Shown one piece after another: positions 1 through 5,709 of a stretch of 5,780 nt of DNA; within the stretch, counting starts at the first letter, position 1; every line of letters begins with the position of its first letter. The notes under the pieces are model-generated. The model was not told the DNA's origin. It did no database searches and saw only the letters and a list, made by a program, of their open reading frames with translations. Both the position numbers and the translations under genes were made by a program. This DNA comes from Bacilli bacterium (GTDB lineage: Bacteria; Bacillota_I; Bacilli_A; RF39; UBA660), in the NCBI GenBank assembly GCA_900751815.1, contig CAADST010000014.1, positions 1 through 5,780 on the forward strand. The letters are read 5' to 3'.

Positions 1-160
1 TTTCCGCTTGAGCCTCAATATAAGAAACTGTATTTTCTAATTCTTGAGTTAATACATCATCTTGTACTCTAGTAAATACTACAAATGATAATCCTATTAT
101 TACAGCTAGAATTGCTACCACCGCTAGCAATTCTACTAAAGTAAATCCCTTATTTTTCAC
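1..160 (-). CDS. Type IV prepilin-like protein, N-terminal part (cut by window edge)
   Basis: This is the first 53 codons of a gene that continues past the left edge. The protein begins MKNKGFTLVELLAV, the class III (prepilin) signal: a short basic leader, Gly5 before the cleavage point, Phe6 as the new N-terminus and Glu at mature position 5. A hydrophobic helix follows to about residue 29, then a polar helix rich in Asp, Glu and Gln. In this family the prepilin peptidase cleaves and methylates the protein, which then assembles into pili, competence pseudopili or type II secretion pseudopili. The start must be GTG (158-160): an in-frame TAA lies five codons upstream, and AAGGTGAT gives a good ribosome site 8-10 bases away. 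The upstream ATG at 165-167 meets a stop after two codons. Which pilin (ComGC-like, minor pilin or other) cannot be told because the C-terminal domain is missing. It has its own strong promoter. Confidence 0.85.
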   Translation of the reverse strand, partial: MKNKGFTLVELLAVVAILAVIIGLSFVVFTRVQDDVLTQELENTVSYIEAQAE

Positions 161-185
161 TAAAACATCACCTTATTCTTAATTA

Positions 186-214
186 ATTATATCTAATATT
201 TATTTTTTTGTAAA
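186..214 (-). promoter_or_regulatory. Sigma-A promoter of the prepilin gene
   Basis: On the minus strand TTTACA (209-214) is followed after exactly 17 bases by TATAAT (186-191). That is one mismatch from the full housekeeping consensus. Transcription should begin near 179, giving a leader of about 19 bases that carries the AAGGTGAT ribosome site. The -35 box lies inside an inverted repeat (203-223). The promoter suggests the prepilin gene need not depend on readthrough from the upstream membrane-protein gene. Confidence 0.7.
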
Positions 215-223
215 GCAAAAAAA
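203..223. repeat. Inverted repeat over the prepilin promoter -35
   Basis: TTTTTTTG (203-210) and CAAAAAAA (216-223) are perfect 8-base inverted arms around a 5-base centre. The repeat starts directly after the stop codon of the 224-1273 gene and contains the -35 box. The stem has a single G-C pair and no T-run follows it on the minus strand, so it is a poor terminator. It could be a protein-binding site or chance in AT-rich DNA. Confidence 0.4.
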
Positions 224-1273
224 TTAATTATCATTTAAATTTACCAAACTACAAGTAGTTCCATTTAAATTTAAATTTTTATTAGCAAATATGTAATTAG
301 AATTTTCACAAACTAAAACATTAAAATCATTTAATTCATATTTCCTAGCGGCGATATTATTATTTTCATCTCTTAATATTTCACCACCATTATTACCTAT
401 GATATCATCAATAGTAATTTTGCCATCAGCAATTAAATAACTTAATTCATAAATGGCATTTTCCGCATATTTTATGTTTAAAGAAGTTATACCATATAAA
501 TAATAATTATTAATTACATTAGTAATTGTTGGATCATTCCTTAAATTTAGTTCATAAGTAAAATTATTATAAATATCACTAGGAATTGTATAAGCATCTT
601 GCAAAAAAATTGTTCCAGATTCATAGGTATCTACTCTACCTATAACTGATACATAATCGTAAATACGATAGGAACTTAAATCTTCATCTAAAACTACACT
701 AACTTTATATTCATTATTAAAATTAACATAACCATTTAAAGAATTATCTACAACATCATAGGCATCAAGTTCCATATTTTCTCTTCCACTTATTTTACTT
801 ATTTTACCATAAATTTTAACAAATTTATTTTTGTAGTTTTGATAACTTTCTAAAGGATTATTTAAAAAAGTGTTAATATCTATTTCTTCTAATAAATCAG
901 AAGAACAAACATATCTTTTTTCATAACCATAATCTAGAGTAAAATCATTATTACAATTATAAATACGATAAAAGAAACTGTTATATGTACTAACTTGATC
1001 ATTACTTTTTATCTCATAAATATAAAGAGGTAATCTAGAAAATTCAGTATACAAAAAAATATCTAAAGAATATGTTAAAACTATTAAAACTAAAGGTATA
1101 ATAAAAATTAAATAAATATTTTTATTTTCTTTAAGAGCAAGACTTATAGTAATTAATATAATACCAAATAAAACACTTATTAATCTAAGAATATTATAAG
1201 TATTAAAGAAAAATGGTATTATTATAAAAAGTGCTCCAATAATGATAAAACTTATAACTATTTTCTTATTCAT
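224..1273 (-). CDS. Three-helix membrane protein with outer OB-fold-like domain
   Basis: No specific family name is recognised. The 349-residue protein opens with three hydrophobic segments (about 5-23, 28-47 and 53-74), which should leave the rest outside the membrane. Residues 97-124 hold two Cys (107, 123) around an aromatic Gly-Tyr-Glu stretch, possibly a disulphide pair. Residues about 138-229 look like an OB-fold of the tRNA_anti-like kind: a 'NKFVKIYGKIS' strand, a middle pair of strands, and 'YDYVSVIGRV' followed by 'GTIFLQDAY'. This pattern is typical of small bacterial envelope proteins with OB domains. Residues 230-349 are polar and unassigned, with two more Cys near the end. GAGG lies six bases before the ATG, supporting the start. 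Its GC content is very low, below that of spoIVA and HU. It follows the HU terminator, so it is probably its own unit. The OB-fold call rests on pattern, not alignment. Confidence 0.8.
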   Translation of the reverse strand: MNKKIVISFIIIGALFIIIPFFFNTYNILRLISVLFGIILITISLALKENKNIYLIFIIPLVLIVLTYSLDIFLYTEFSRLPLYIYEIKSNDQVSTYNSFFYRIYNCNNDFTLDYGYEKRYVCSSDLLEEIDINTFLNNPLESYQNYKNKFVKIYGKISKISGRENMELDAYDVVDNSLNGYVNFNNEYKVSVVLDEDLSSYRIYDYVSVIGRVDTYESGTIFLQDAYTIPSDIYNNFTYELNLRNDPTITNVINNYYLYGITSLNIKYAENAIYELSYLIADGKITIDDIIGNNGGEILRDENNNIAARKYELNDFNVLVCENSNYIFANKNLNLNGTTCSLVNLNDN

Positions 1274-1294
1274 ATTAAACCTCTATACTATATT

Positions 1295-1300
1295 ATTATA
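1295..1300 (-). promoter_or_regulatory. Probable -10 box of the 224-1273 gene
   Basis: TATAAT on the minus strand lies 21 bases before the start codon, just past the HU terminator. The matching -35 region is only a T-run (TTTTTT at 17 bases), so the promoter is weak or activator-dependent. The -35 would overlap the arm of the HU terminator hairpin. Confidence 0.45.
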
Positions 1301-1317
1301 ACCGATTTTTACAAAAT

Positions 1318-1350
1318 AAAAAAGTCGATTTTCATCAACTTTTTTATTTT
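1318..1350 (-). terminator. Rho-independent terminator of the HU gene
   Basis: Arms 1318-1329 and 1334-1345 form a 12-base-pair stem with one G-U pair. On the minus strand the loop is GAAA, a stable GNRA tetraloop. The 3' arm ends in six T, followed by ATTTT. It begins 16 bases beyond the HU stop codon. The outer A/T arms make it symmetric, but the GAAA loop and the HU gene show the minus strand is the working direction. Confidence 0.88.
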
Positions 1351-1361
1351 AATTCTGTTCT

Positions 1362-1634
1362 TTAATTTAAAGCGTCTTTTAATTTGCTGCCAGCTTTAAA
1401 TGATGCAACAGTCTTAGCAGGGATTTTAATTGTTTCTTTAGTTAATGGATTGATTCCTTCACGAGCAGCTCTTTTTTTAGCTGAGAATGTTCCAAATCCA
1501 ACTAGTGAAACTTTTCCTTCCTTTTTAAGACCTGCAGTAATTCCTGCTAAAGTTGCATCTAATGCACGAGATGCATCAGCTTTAGTAAGACCTGCTTCTT
1601 TTGCAATTAGTTCTACTAATTCAGTTTTAGACAT
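1362..1634 (-). CDS. hup: DNA-binding protein HU
   Basis: HU is the abundant dimeric histone-like protein that bends and compacts DNA in the nucleoid. The 90-residue length is normal. Family marks visible in order are the N-terminal helices (MSKTELVELIAKEAGLTKADA), the central GFGTFSAKKRAAR turn (46-58), the flexible beta-arm with the intercalating Pro (Asn62-Pro63) and the closing FKAGSKLKDAL helix. The arm reads Ile-Asn-Pro-Leu-Thr-Lys where Arg-Asn-Pro-Gln-Thr-Gly is usual, so Arg and Gly are replaced but Pro63 is kept. GGGAGG lies eight bases before the ATG. Another ATG at 1639-1641 is out of frame and stops after four codons. The gene follows spoIVA on the same strand, as hbs does in Bacillus subtilis. 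Its GC content is visibly higher than that of its AT-rich neighbours, as expected of a highly expressed gene. Confidence 0.97.
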   Translation of the reverse strand: MSKTELVELIAKEAGLTKADASRALDATLAGITAGLKKEGKVSLVGFGTFSAKKRAAREGINPLTKETIKIPAKTVASFKAGSKLKDALN

Positions 1635-1684
1635 TTTTCATACCTCCCATATATGTCAATATTTGTAAAGCACATTGTCCTTAC

Positions 1685-1713
1685 ATATTAAGATTAGCAA
1701 AAAAGTGGGACAA
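1685..1713 (-). promoter_or_regulatory. Possible HU promoter
   Basis: TTGTCC (1708-1713), a 17-base gap and TAATAT (1685-1690) form the best pair I can find in the HU leader, with four of six matches in each box. It would give a leader of about 45 bases. HU is usually very highly expressed, so a better promoter may have been missed. A TTGACA at 1654-1659 is too close to the ribosome site to serve as a -35. Confidence 0.35.
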
Positions 1714-1790
1714 AATCAAGAAAAAATAAGCAAATTTTTATAAAATTTAACTATTTTTGGCCCTTTTTACTAGTACTTGACATATATTTA

Positions 1791-1825
1791 AAAAAATAGC
1801 TATCGTTTATATCACGATAGCTATT
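1791..1825 (-). terminator. Terminator of spoIVA, overlapping its stop codon
   Basis: Perfect 11-base arms AATAGCTATCG (1795-1805) and CGATAGCTATT (1815-1825) enclose a 9-base loop. On the minus strand the second arm runs into T-rich DNA (seven T in a row, 1797-1791). The spoIVA stop codon (1807-1809) lies in the loop, and the 5' arm is made from the codons for the last residues (Ala-Ile-Val-Ile). It separates spoIVA from HU, so HU should have its own promoter. Confidence 0.88.
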
Positions 1826-3285
1826 AAAGTATTAGACCCTTTATTAACAATTTTTGAAACCGTTTCTTTTAGTTTAAATCTTGTATTATCGGGCATCATA
1901 TTAAGTTTTGCTTGGATGCCTTCTTGAACAATAGTTTCTAAACTTCGTCCAAAAATTTCGCTCTTCCAAATACTTGCAGAATCATTTTCATAATCTTTCA
2001 TCAAATGATTAATAAGTTCTTTTGATTGTAGTTCACTACCGATGATTGGTTCAAATGTTGATTCTACATCGACTTTAATCATATGAATACTTGATGCTAC
2101 TGCTTTTAGTTTTACTCCATACCTACTTCCTTGTTTTACCAACTCTGGAGTTTCCAGTTTTAATTCTTTTAAATGCGGATAAACTATACCATAACCTGTT
2201 GCGTTTGTCATTTTGATGGCTTCTTTAATTGAATCCATTTCTTCTTTGTTTTCGGTATAAGATGCGAATATCTTTAGTAAACCTGCCTTAGTTGTAACTG
2301 TATCACCCATAATAGATTTTAGTGTTTCTTTGTAAAGTTCATTAGTTGATTCTAAATTAATGGTGATTGTTCCTGTTGATGCATCAAGTTCACTAATATA
2401 AGCGTTTGAAATAAATTGAGAATCATTAAAATGTTCTAATATATAATCTACATCTTTGATTTTTTCAACACTTATTACACTTTCGCGGATTTTATCTAAG
2501 TATTCTCTTTTAATAATATGATCATTAGATAAAACATGTACCCATTCTGGAATTGAGACTTTAATATCTAATACTGGAAATTCATACAGTGCAGTTTTAA
2601 GAATTTCCATTATCTCTTTTTCATTCATGAGCTCAGCACTTATAGGAATTACTGGAACTTCATATGTGGCACTTAGAGACTCAGCGAGTTCTCTAGTTTC
2701 TGTATTAGTTGGATGAATAGAATTTAGAATTACTATAAAAGGTTTTCCTATACTTTTTAATTCACTAACCACTTTTTCTTCGGCTTCAATATAAGAATTT
2801 CTCTTAATTTCACCGAAGGAACCATCAGTTGTAACGACTATTCCAATTGTTGCATGATCTTTAATTACTTTTTCTGTTCCTATTTCTGCAGCTTCTACAA
2901 AAGGAATTGCATCCTCAAACCAAGGACTTTTAACCATCCTAGGATTTCCTTCTTCATCAACAAAACCGTTGGCATCAGGAATTACATATCCTACACAATC
3001 AACTAGTTTTATATTTGTTTCAAATTCACCGACCTTAATTGTTGCACCATTGCTAGGAACAAATTTAGGTTCTGTTGTCATAATTGTTTTTCCTTGAGCA
3101 CTTTGAGGAATTTCATCTAAACAATGCTTTTTTTCGTATTCGTCTGTGATGTTGGGAACTACTAAGTTCTCGATAAAGCGTTTAATAAATGTAGATTTAC
3201 CTGTCCTCACTGCACCAACAATTCCAAGATATATTTCTCCATTGCCGCGTTTTGCTATAGAAGATATGATTTTTTCTTTTTCCAT
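1807..3285 (-). CDS. spoIVA: Stage IV sporulation protein A, spore-coat morphogenetic ATPase
   Basis: SpoIVA polymerises on the mother-cell face of the forespore, held there by SpoVM, and forms the platform on which the coat assembles and which cortex formation needs. The 492-residue length equals that of Bacillus subtilis. The N-terminal domain is a TRAFAC-type P-loop NTPase: Walker A GAVRTGKST (24-32, Lys30), the switch TTEPKFVP (70-77, with the paired threonines) and Walker B LVDCVGY (94-100, Asp96). Where GTPases carry NKxD it has LNSIHP (187-192), consistent with its known use of ATP. A middle domain follows, then the well-kept C-terminal part (GSRYGVKLKAVASSIHMIKVDVES, and IFGRSLETIVQEGIQAKL at 444-461). 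AGGTG precedes the ATG at normal spacing. All key residues are intact. A sigma-E-like promoter lies upstream and a terminator overlaps the stop. The downstream gene is HU, as in Bacillus. Confidence 0.98.
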   Translation of the reverse strand: MEKEKIISSIAKRGNGEIYLGIVGAVRTGKSTFIKRFIENLVVPNITDEYEKKHCLDEIPQSAQGKTIMTTEPKFVPSNGATIKVGEFETNIKLVDCVGYVIPDANGFVDEEGNPRMVKSPWFEDAIPFVEAAEIGTEKVIKDHATIGIVVTTDGSFGEIKRNSYIEAEEKVVSELKSIGKPFIVILNSIHPTNTETRELAESLSATYEVPVIPISAELMNEKEIMEILKTALYEFPVLDIKVSIPEWVHVLSNDHIIKREYLDKIRESVISVEKIKDVDYILEHFNDSQFISNAYISELDASTGTITINLESTNELYKETLKSIMGDTVTTKAGLLKIFASYTENKEEMDSIKEAIKMTNATGYGIVYPHLKELKLETPELVKQGSRYGVKLKAVASSIHMIKVDVESTFEPIIGSELQSKELINHLMKDYENDSASIWKSEIFGRSLETIVQEGIQAKLNMMPDNTRFKLKETVSKIVNKGSNTLIAIVI

Positions 3286-3314
3286 AACACACCTATCTTT
3301 CGTTTCTCTAATTA

Positions 3315-3344
3315 ATGGTATGTTAATAGTAATAACTTTATGAC
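3315..3344 (-). promoter_or_regulatory. Sigma-E-type promoter of spoIVA
   Basis: On the minus strand GTCATAAA (3337-3344) is followed after 14 bases by CATACCAT (3315-3322). The sigma-E consensus of Bacillus is about GTCATATT, 13-15 bases, CATACAAT. The match is six of eight and seven of eight at a correct spacing. Transcription would start near 3307, leaving a 20-odd-base leader with the AGGTG ribosome site. spoIVA is a known sigma-E gene, so position and sequence agree. No housekeeping promoter is evident at this spot. Confidence 0.75.
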
Positions 3345-3424
3345 ATAAATATTTTAAAGACCGGTACAGGATAAATAAAAATATTTATATTCATATATTA
3401 TATATAATAAGGATGCTCCCCTTT

Positions 3425-3494
3425 AAAAAAACTATGTTATTCTTAATTTGGAAATTATATTTAGAAATGTAAGAAGAGTTATATTAAGAATAAC
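3425..3494 (-). terminator. Long-loop inverted repeat, probable terminator of the secreted-protein gene
   Basis: GTTATTCTTAAT (3436-3447) and ATTAAGAATAAC (3483-3494) are perfect 12-base inverted arms with a 35-base loop. On the minus strand the 3' arm is followed after four bases by seven T (3431-3425). The first arm contains the stop codon TAA (3484-3486) and the last two codons. The loop is longer than in classic terminators, so efficiency is uncertain; it may instead stabilise the mRNA 3' end. The remaining gap up to the spoIVA promoter holds only AT-rich DNA, including the palindrome TATTATATATAATA (3396-3409), and no credible small gene. Confidence 0.55.
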
Positions 3495-4305
3495 TTAAAG
3501 ATATAGAAACGCCGTTCATTCCATCATACCAGTTTTGGACACCAGTTGCAAAATTTAGCACATCGCCGAAACCATTATGAGAAATGGTGTAACTTTGTGA
3601 AGCATCTAGCGTTACATCTGTAACTGCGTGTTGATATGTTCCGTAAGCTTTAGCATATTGTGATGTTGCTACTACATTCGCTGAAATTTCCGTTTCATAA
3701 TATGAAGCATCATTTACCAAATTCATTGATATACCAAATCCGTCGTCTTCTTTTCTAATGTTTGTACCGTTTGGTGAGTAATTAACTGATCCAATTGTTC
3801 CATTTTTCCTATATACCTGAAGTCCAGTTTGAGAACCTTCAACAATATATGCATCTTCAACTCGCATCGCTGTAACATCATATGATTGTGTAACTGGAAC
3901 TATTAGCCATTGTGTATAAACCGTAAGTTGATGTCCATTATTACTCAATGCTGCATCAATAAACTTAATTCTTTTATATGTGGTTTCATACGATGATGCA
4001 TAAGTACTAATTTGTGAATTTGCTGCAATATCATCTGCCAAACTTAGATCTATTTCTTCATAGGTGTAAGTATTATTCACTGTTAGAGTTCCTTTATAAA
4101 GCTTTTCTTCAACTGTTACTTCGTTATCGGTGTATATAGCTTTTTCTGCATCTGACATTATAGATATACGCGCATCTGAAAATATGCTTCTTAATTTGTT
4201 GTAATCTTCTTCTGTTGTTTCTGCCTTAACATTACTTACAAAACACAAAGTGCATAATATTATAAAAGCTCCCACTTTCATAATATTATTCAACTGCAAA
4301 AACAT
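3484..4305 (-). CDS. Secreted protein of unrecognised family
   Basis: I do not recognise the family. The protein (273 residues from the ATG) has a signal peptide: Lys10, a hydrophobic core 11-24 and a likely signal-peptidase site after Val26-Lys27-Ala28. The only Cys (18, 21) lie in that core without a lipobox, so it is not a lipoprotein. The mature part (about 245 residues) starts with a polar helix and then becomes strand-rich, with many Tyr, Ser and Thr. No sorting motif or membrane anchor is seen at the C-terminus, so it is probably released or held loosely at the wall. The end has a compact aromatic block, QYAKAYGTYQHA (216-227), and a final NWYDGMNGVSISL (258-270). GGAGG is only three bases from the ATG but nine from the TTG at 4297-4299, so TTG may be the real start; the signal peptide survives either way. 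The gene lies just downstream of the membrane HTH regulator, with its own promoter. Confidence 0.85.
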   Translation of the reverse strand: MFLQLNNIMKVGAFIILCTLCFVSNVKAETTEEDYNKLRSIFSDARISIMSDAEKAIYTDNEVTVEEKLYKGTLTVNNTYTYEEIDLSLADDIAANSQISTYASSYETTYKRIKFIDAALSNNGHQLTVYTQWLIVPVTQSYDVTAMRVEDAYIVEGSQTGLQVYRKNGTIGSVNYSPNGTNIRKEDDGFGISMNLVNDASYYETEISANVVATSQYAKAYGTYQHAVTDVTLDASQSYTISHNGFGDVLNFATGVQNWYDGMNGVSISLSYS

Positions 4306-4324
4306 CTACCTCCTTTCTACTCCA

Positions 4325-4335
4325 ATTCTAGCATA
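4325..4335 (-). promoter_or_regulatory. Extended -10 promoter of the secreted-protein gene
   Basis: TATGCTAGAAT (4335-4325 read on the minus strand) is a good extended -10: TATG, one base, then TAGAAT, five of six against TATAAT. No strong -35 sits at 17 bases (ATTTTT), which extended -10 promoters tolerate. A TTGCTA at 4354-4359 could pair with the overlapping TATGCT at 18 bases. Transcription would begin near 4318, just before the AAAGGAGG ribosome site. Confidence 0.6.
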
Positions 4336-4370
4336 CCAAATTTGCCTAAAAATTAGCAATAGAAAATCAA

Positions 4371-4401
4371 TAGAGTTACAACTCTAGTTGCCTAGAGTTG
4401 T
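4371..4401 (-). terminator. Stop-codon hairpin at the end of the HTH gene
   Basis: ACAACTCTAG (4378-4387) and CTAGAGTTGT (4392-4401) form a perfect 10-base stem. On the minus strand the loop is GCAA, a GNRA tetraloop closed by G-C. The stop TAG (4384-4386) is in the 3' arm. Only a weak T-rich stretch follows (ATTGATTTTCTATT), so termination may be partial. A third arm, AACTCTA on the minus strand (4371-4377), can pair with the middle arm instead, giving two exclusive folds. Confidence 0.55.
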
Positions 4402-5658
4402 TATAATTAATTCATATTCCTTTAAAATATAATCTATTTCAGATTTGTAGTTTTCACAATTTCCAATGACACATTCAGCTTGTTTTGAAGAAATATAATA
4501 ATTAAATTGAGTATTTTTTACATTATTTAAATTTTTGGTAATTACAATTCTATTTGTTTCTACATAATAATTTACAACATATTCATAATCATCAATATAA
4601 TATTTAATAGTAAGAGTTTTATAATTATTATCATATTCAATATTCTTTATTCCATCAGTTTTAGTATATGTACTTGTTTCTTCATTATATGTATAACCAA
4701 TATCTTCTAATTTTTCTTCAGTTGATGTTTCATCACTATATGTTTGAATGTTTTCTTCTGTTAAATCTTTATTGTTTAAATTAACATTATTATAATAATT
4801 ACTTATTGGTAATATTCCATTAAAGTTGTAATCAGCAAAATCATTATGACTTATTTCTGATTGATAATTTGGATAAATTAATTTATCATTGCTAAAGAAC
4901 TTTTTAAATACAAAATTAACTTTATAATTATGAACATTATCATTTGTATCAATAATGTTAACTTCTAAATGCATATTATTTTTCATGGACTTAATAATAT
5001 CAGATTTTAAATATGTAGGATAATCTGATAATTCATCAATTATAATATCTTCTAAAGAATCTGCTGTATAAATTGTTATTTTATCTGCATTTACTAAAGT
5101 ATATAATTCTAATTCAATTGTTGCAATTTCATAATCAGTATGATTTATTGCAATATTATCAATAACTAGAATGTTTCTTGCTTTATTTTCTATGAAATAG
5201 CCATGACCAACAGAAATGTTATCACTACTTTCATAATTTAAATAATATACTTTAATTGCATTATAGTTATTTAGAAAATATATTAATAACAAAATGAATA
5301 GGATTGCAATAATAAATTTTAATATATTTTTCCACACAAAATCTAAGCATTTAACAAAACATTTCAAAAAATATTTGATGTAATCTTTGAAAGATGCTTT
5401 TTGCAACACAAAAGCACTTAGAGATATTCCAAATTCACTACATATCTTTTTGATAGTTTCACTATCTGGAGTGGTATTACCATTCTCCCATGAAGATACT
5501 GTTTTATCAGATACTCCAAGTATGTTGGCAAGTTCCATTTGTGTTAAATTGTTATCAATTCTTATTTTACTTATTTGATAAGCATAAGAACTGACTTCTT
5601 TGTTTTCTAAACTAGCTTTTATTTTCGGACTTATATCCTTCTTATTCTTCTTCACCAT
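4384..5658 (-). CDS. Membrane-anchored Xre-type HTH regulator with outer sensor-like domain
   Basis: The 424-residue protein has three parts. Residues 28-85 are a Cro/CI (Xre) helix-turn-helix: IRIDNNLTQMELANILGVS (32-50) and DKTVSSWENGNTTPD (51-65), with the usual Gln40, Gly48, Trp57 and Glu58. A basic linker with Cys100 and Cys104 leads to one membrane helix (about 112-130). The remaining 290 residues should lie outside: a strand-rich, Asn/Tyr/Asp-rich region, an acidic low-complexity stretch near 'DETSTEEKLEDIGYTYNEETSTYTK', and a CX4C pair (Cys396, Cys401) that could be a disulphide. HTH inside and sensor-like region outside suggest a one-component transmembrane regulator. RodZ has the same order but carries other domains, and I see no RodZ signature. 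AGG lies seven bases before the ATG. It has a good promoter and faces a divergent promoter on the other strand. What it senses and which genes it controls cannot be read here. Confidence 0.88.
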   Translation of the reverse strand: MVKKNKKDISPKIKASLENKEVSSYAYQISKIRIDNNLTQMELANILGVSDKTVSSWENGNTTPDSETIKKICSEFGISLSAFVLQKASFKDYIKYFLKCFVKCLDFVWKNILKFIIAILFILLLIYFLNNYNAIKVYYLNYESSDNISVGHGYFIENKARNILVIDNIAINHTDYEIATIELELYTLVNADKITIYTADSLEDIIIDELSDYPTYLKSDIIKSMKNNMHLEVNIIDTNDNVHNYKVNFVFKKFFSNDKLIYPNYQSEISHNDFADYNFNGILPISNYYNNVNLNNKDLTEENIQTYSDETSTEEKLEDIGYTYNEETSTYTKTDGIKNIEYDNNYKTLTIKYYIDDYEYVVNYYVETNRIVITKNLNNVKNTQFNYYISSKQAECVIGNCENYKSEIDYILKEYELIITTLGN

Positions 5659-5673
5659 ATTTTCACCTAGAAC

Positions 5674-5702
5674 ATTTTACCACATATTTTTATGTTTGTG
5701 AA
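5674..5702 (-). promoter_or_regulatory. Promoter of the HTH regulator gene
   Basis: On the minus strand TTCACA (5697-5702), 17 bases, then TAAAAT (5674-5679), each five of six against the housekeeping consensus. TGTGG directly before the -10 makes it an extended -10 (TGTGGTAAAAT). Transcription should start near 5668, leaving a very short leader of about ten bases that begins at the ribosome site AGGTGA (5663-5668). Confidence 0.72.
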
Positions 5703-5709
5703 TTGTTTT

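Noticed and set aside
158..167. Two-codon frame ATG-TTT-TAG overlapping the prepilin GTG start, as a regulatory mini-gene
   Set aside because: Its ATG touches the ribosome site, too close to be used, while the GTG has normal spacing.
203..223. Inverted repeat as terminator of the 224-1273 gene
   Set aside because: The stem is nearly all A-T, and the T-run is in the 5' arm with no T-run after the 3' arm on the minus strand.
1630..1641. Upstream ATG before the HU start giving a four-codon frame
   Set aside because: It is one base from GGGAGG, far too close; the HU ATG is eight bases away and fits the family's N-terminus.
1384..1668. Plus-strand open frame of 94 codons
   Set aside because: It is the complement of the HU gene, with no ribosome site and no family-like sequence.
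3146..3343. Plus-strand open frame of 65 codons
   Set aside because: It overlaps the 5' end of spoIVA and its promoter, with no ribosome site; it is a shadow of a well-supported gene.
3391..3410. AT palindrome TATTATATATAATA as an operator or promoter
   Set aside because: Alternating A/T runs are expected by chance in this DNA, and no promoter pair with correct spacing leads to a gene.
5387..5578. Plus-strand open frame of 63 codons
   Set aside because: It is antisense to the HTH domain of the regulator and has no sign of independent coding.
4384..5658. HTH membrane protein as RodZ
   Set aside because: The order HTH, linker, single helix, outer domain is similar, but I see no RodZ-specific sequence, the outer part is much larger and different, and no cell-shape genes are adjacent.
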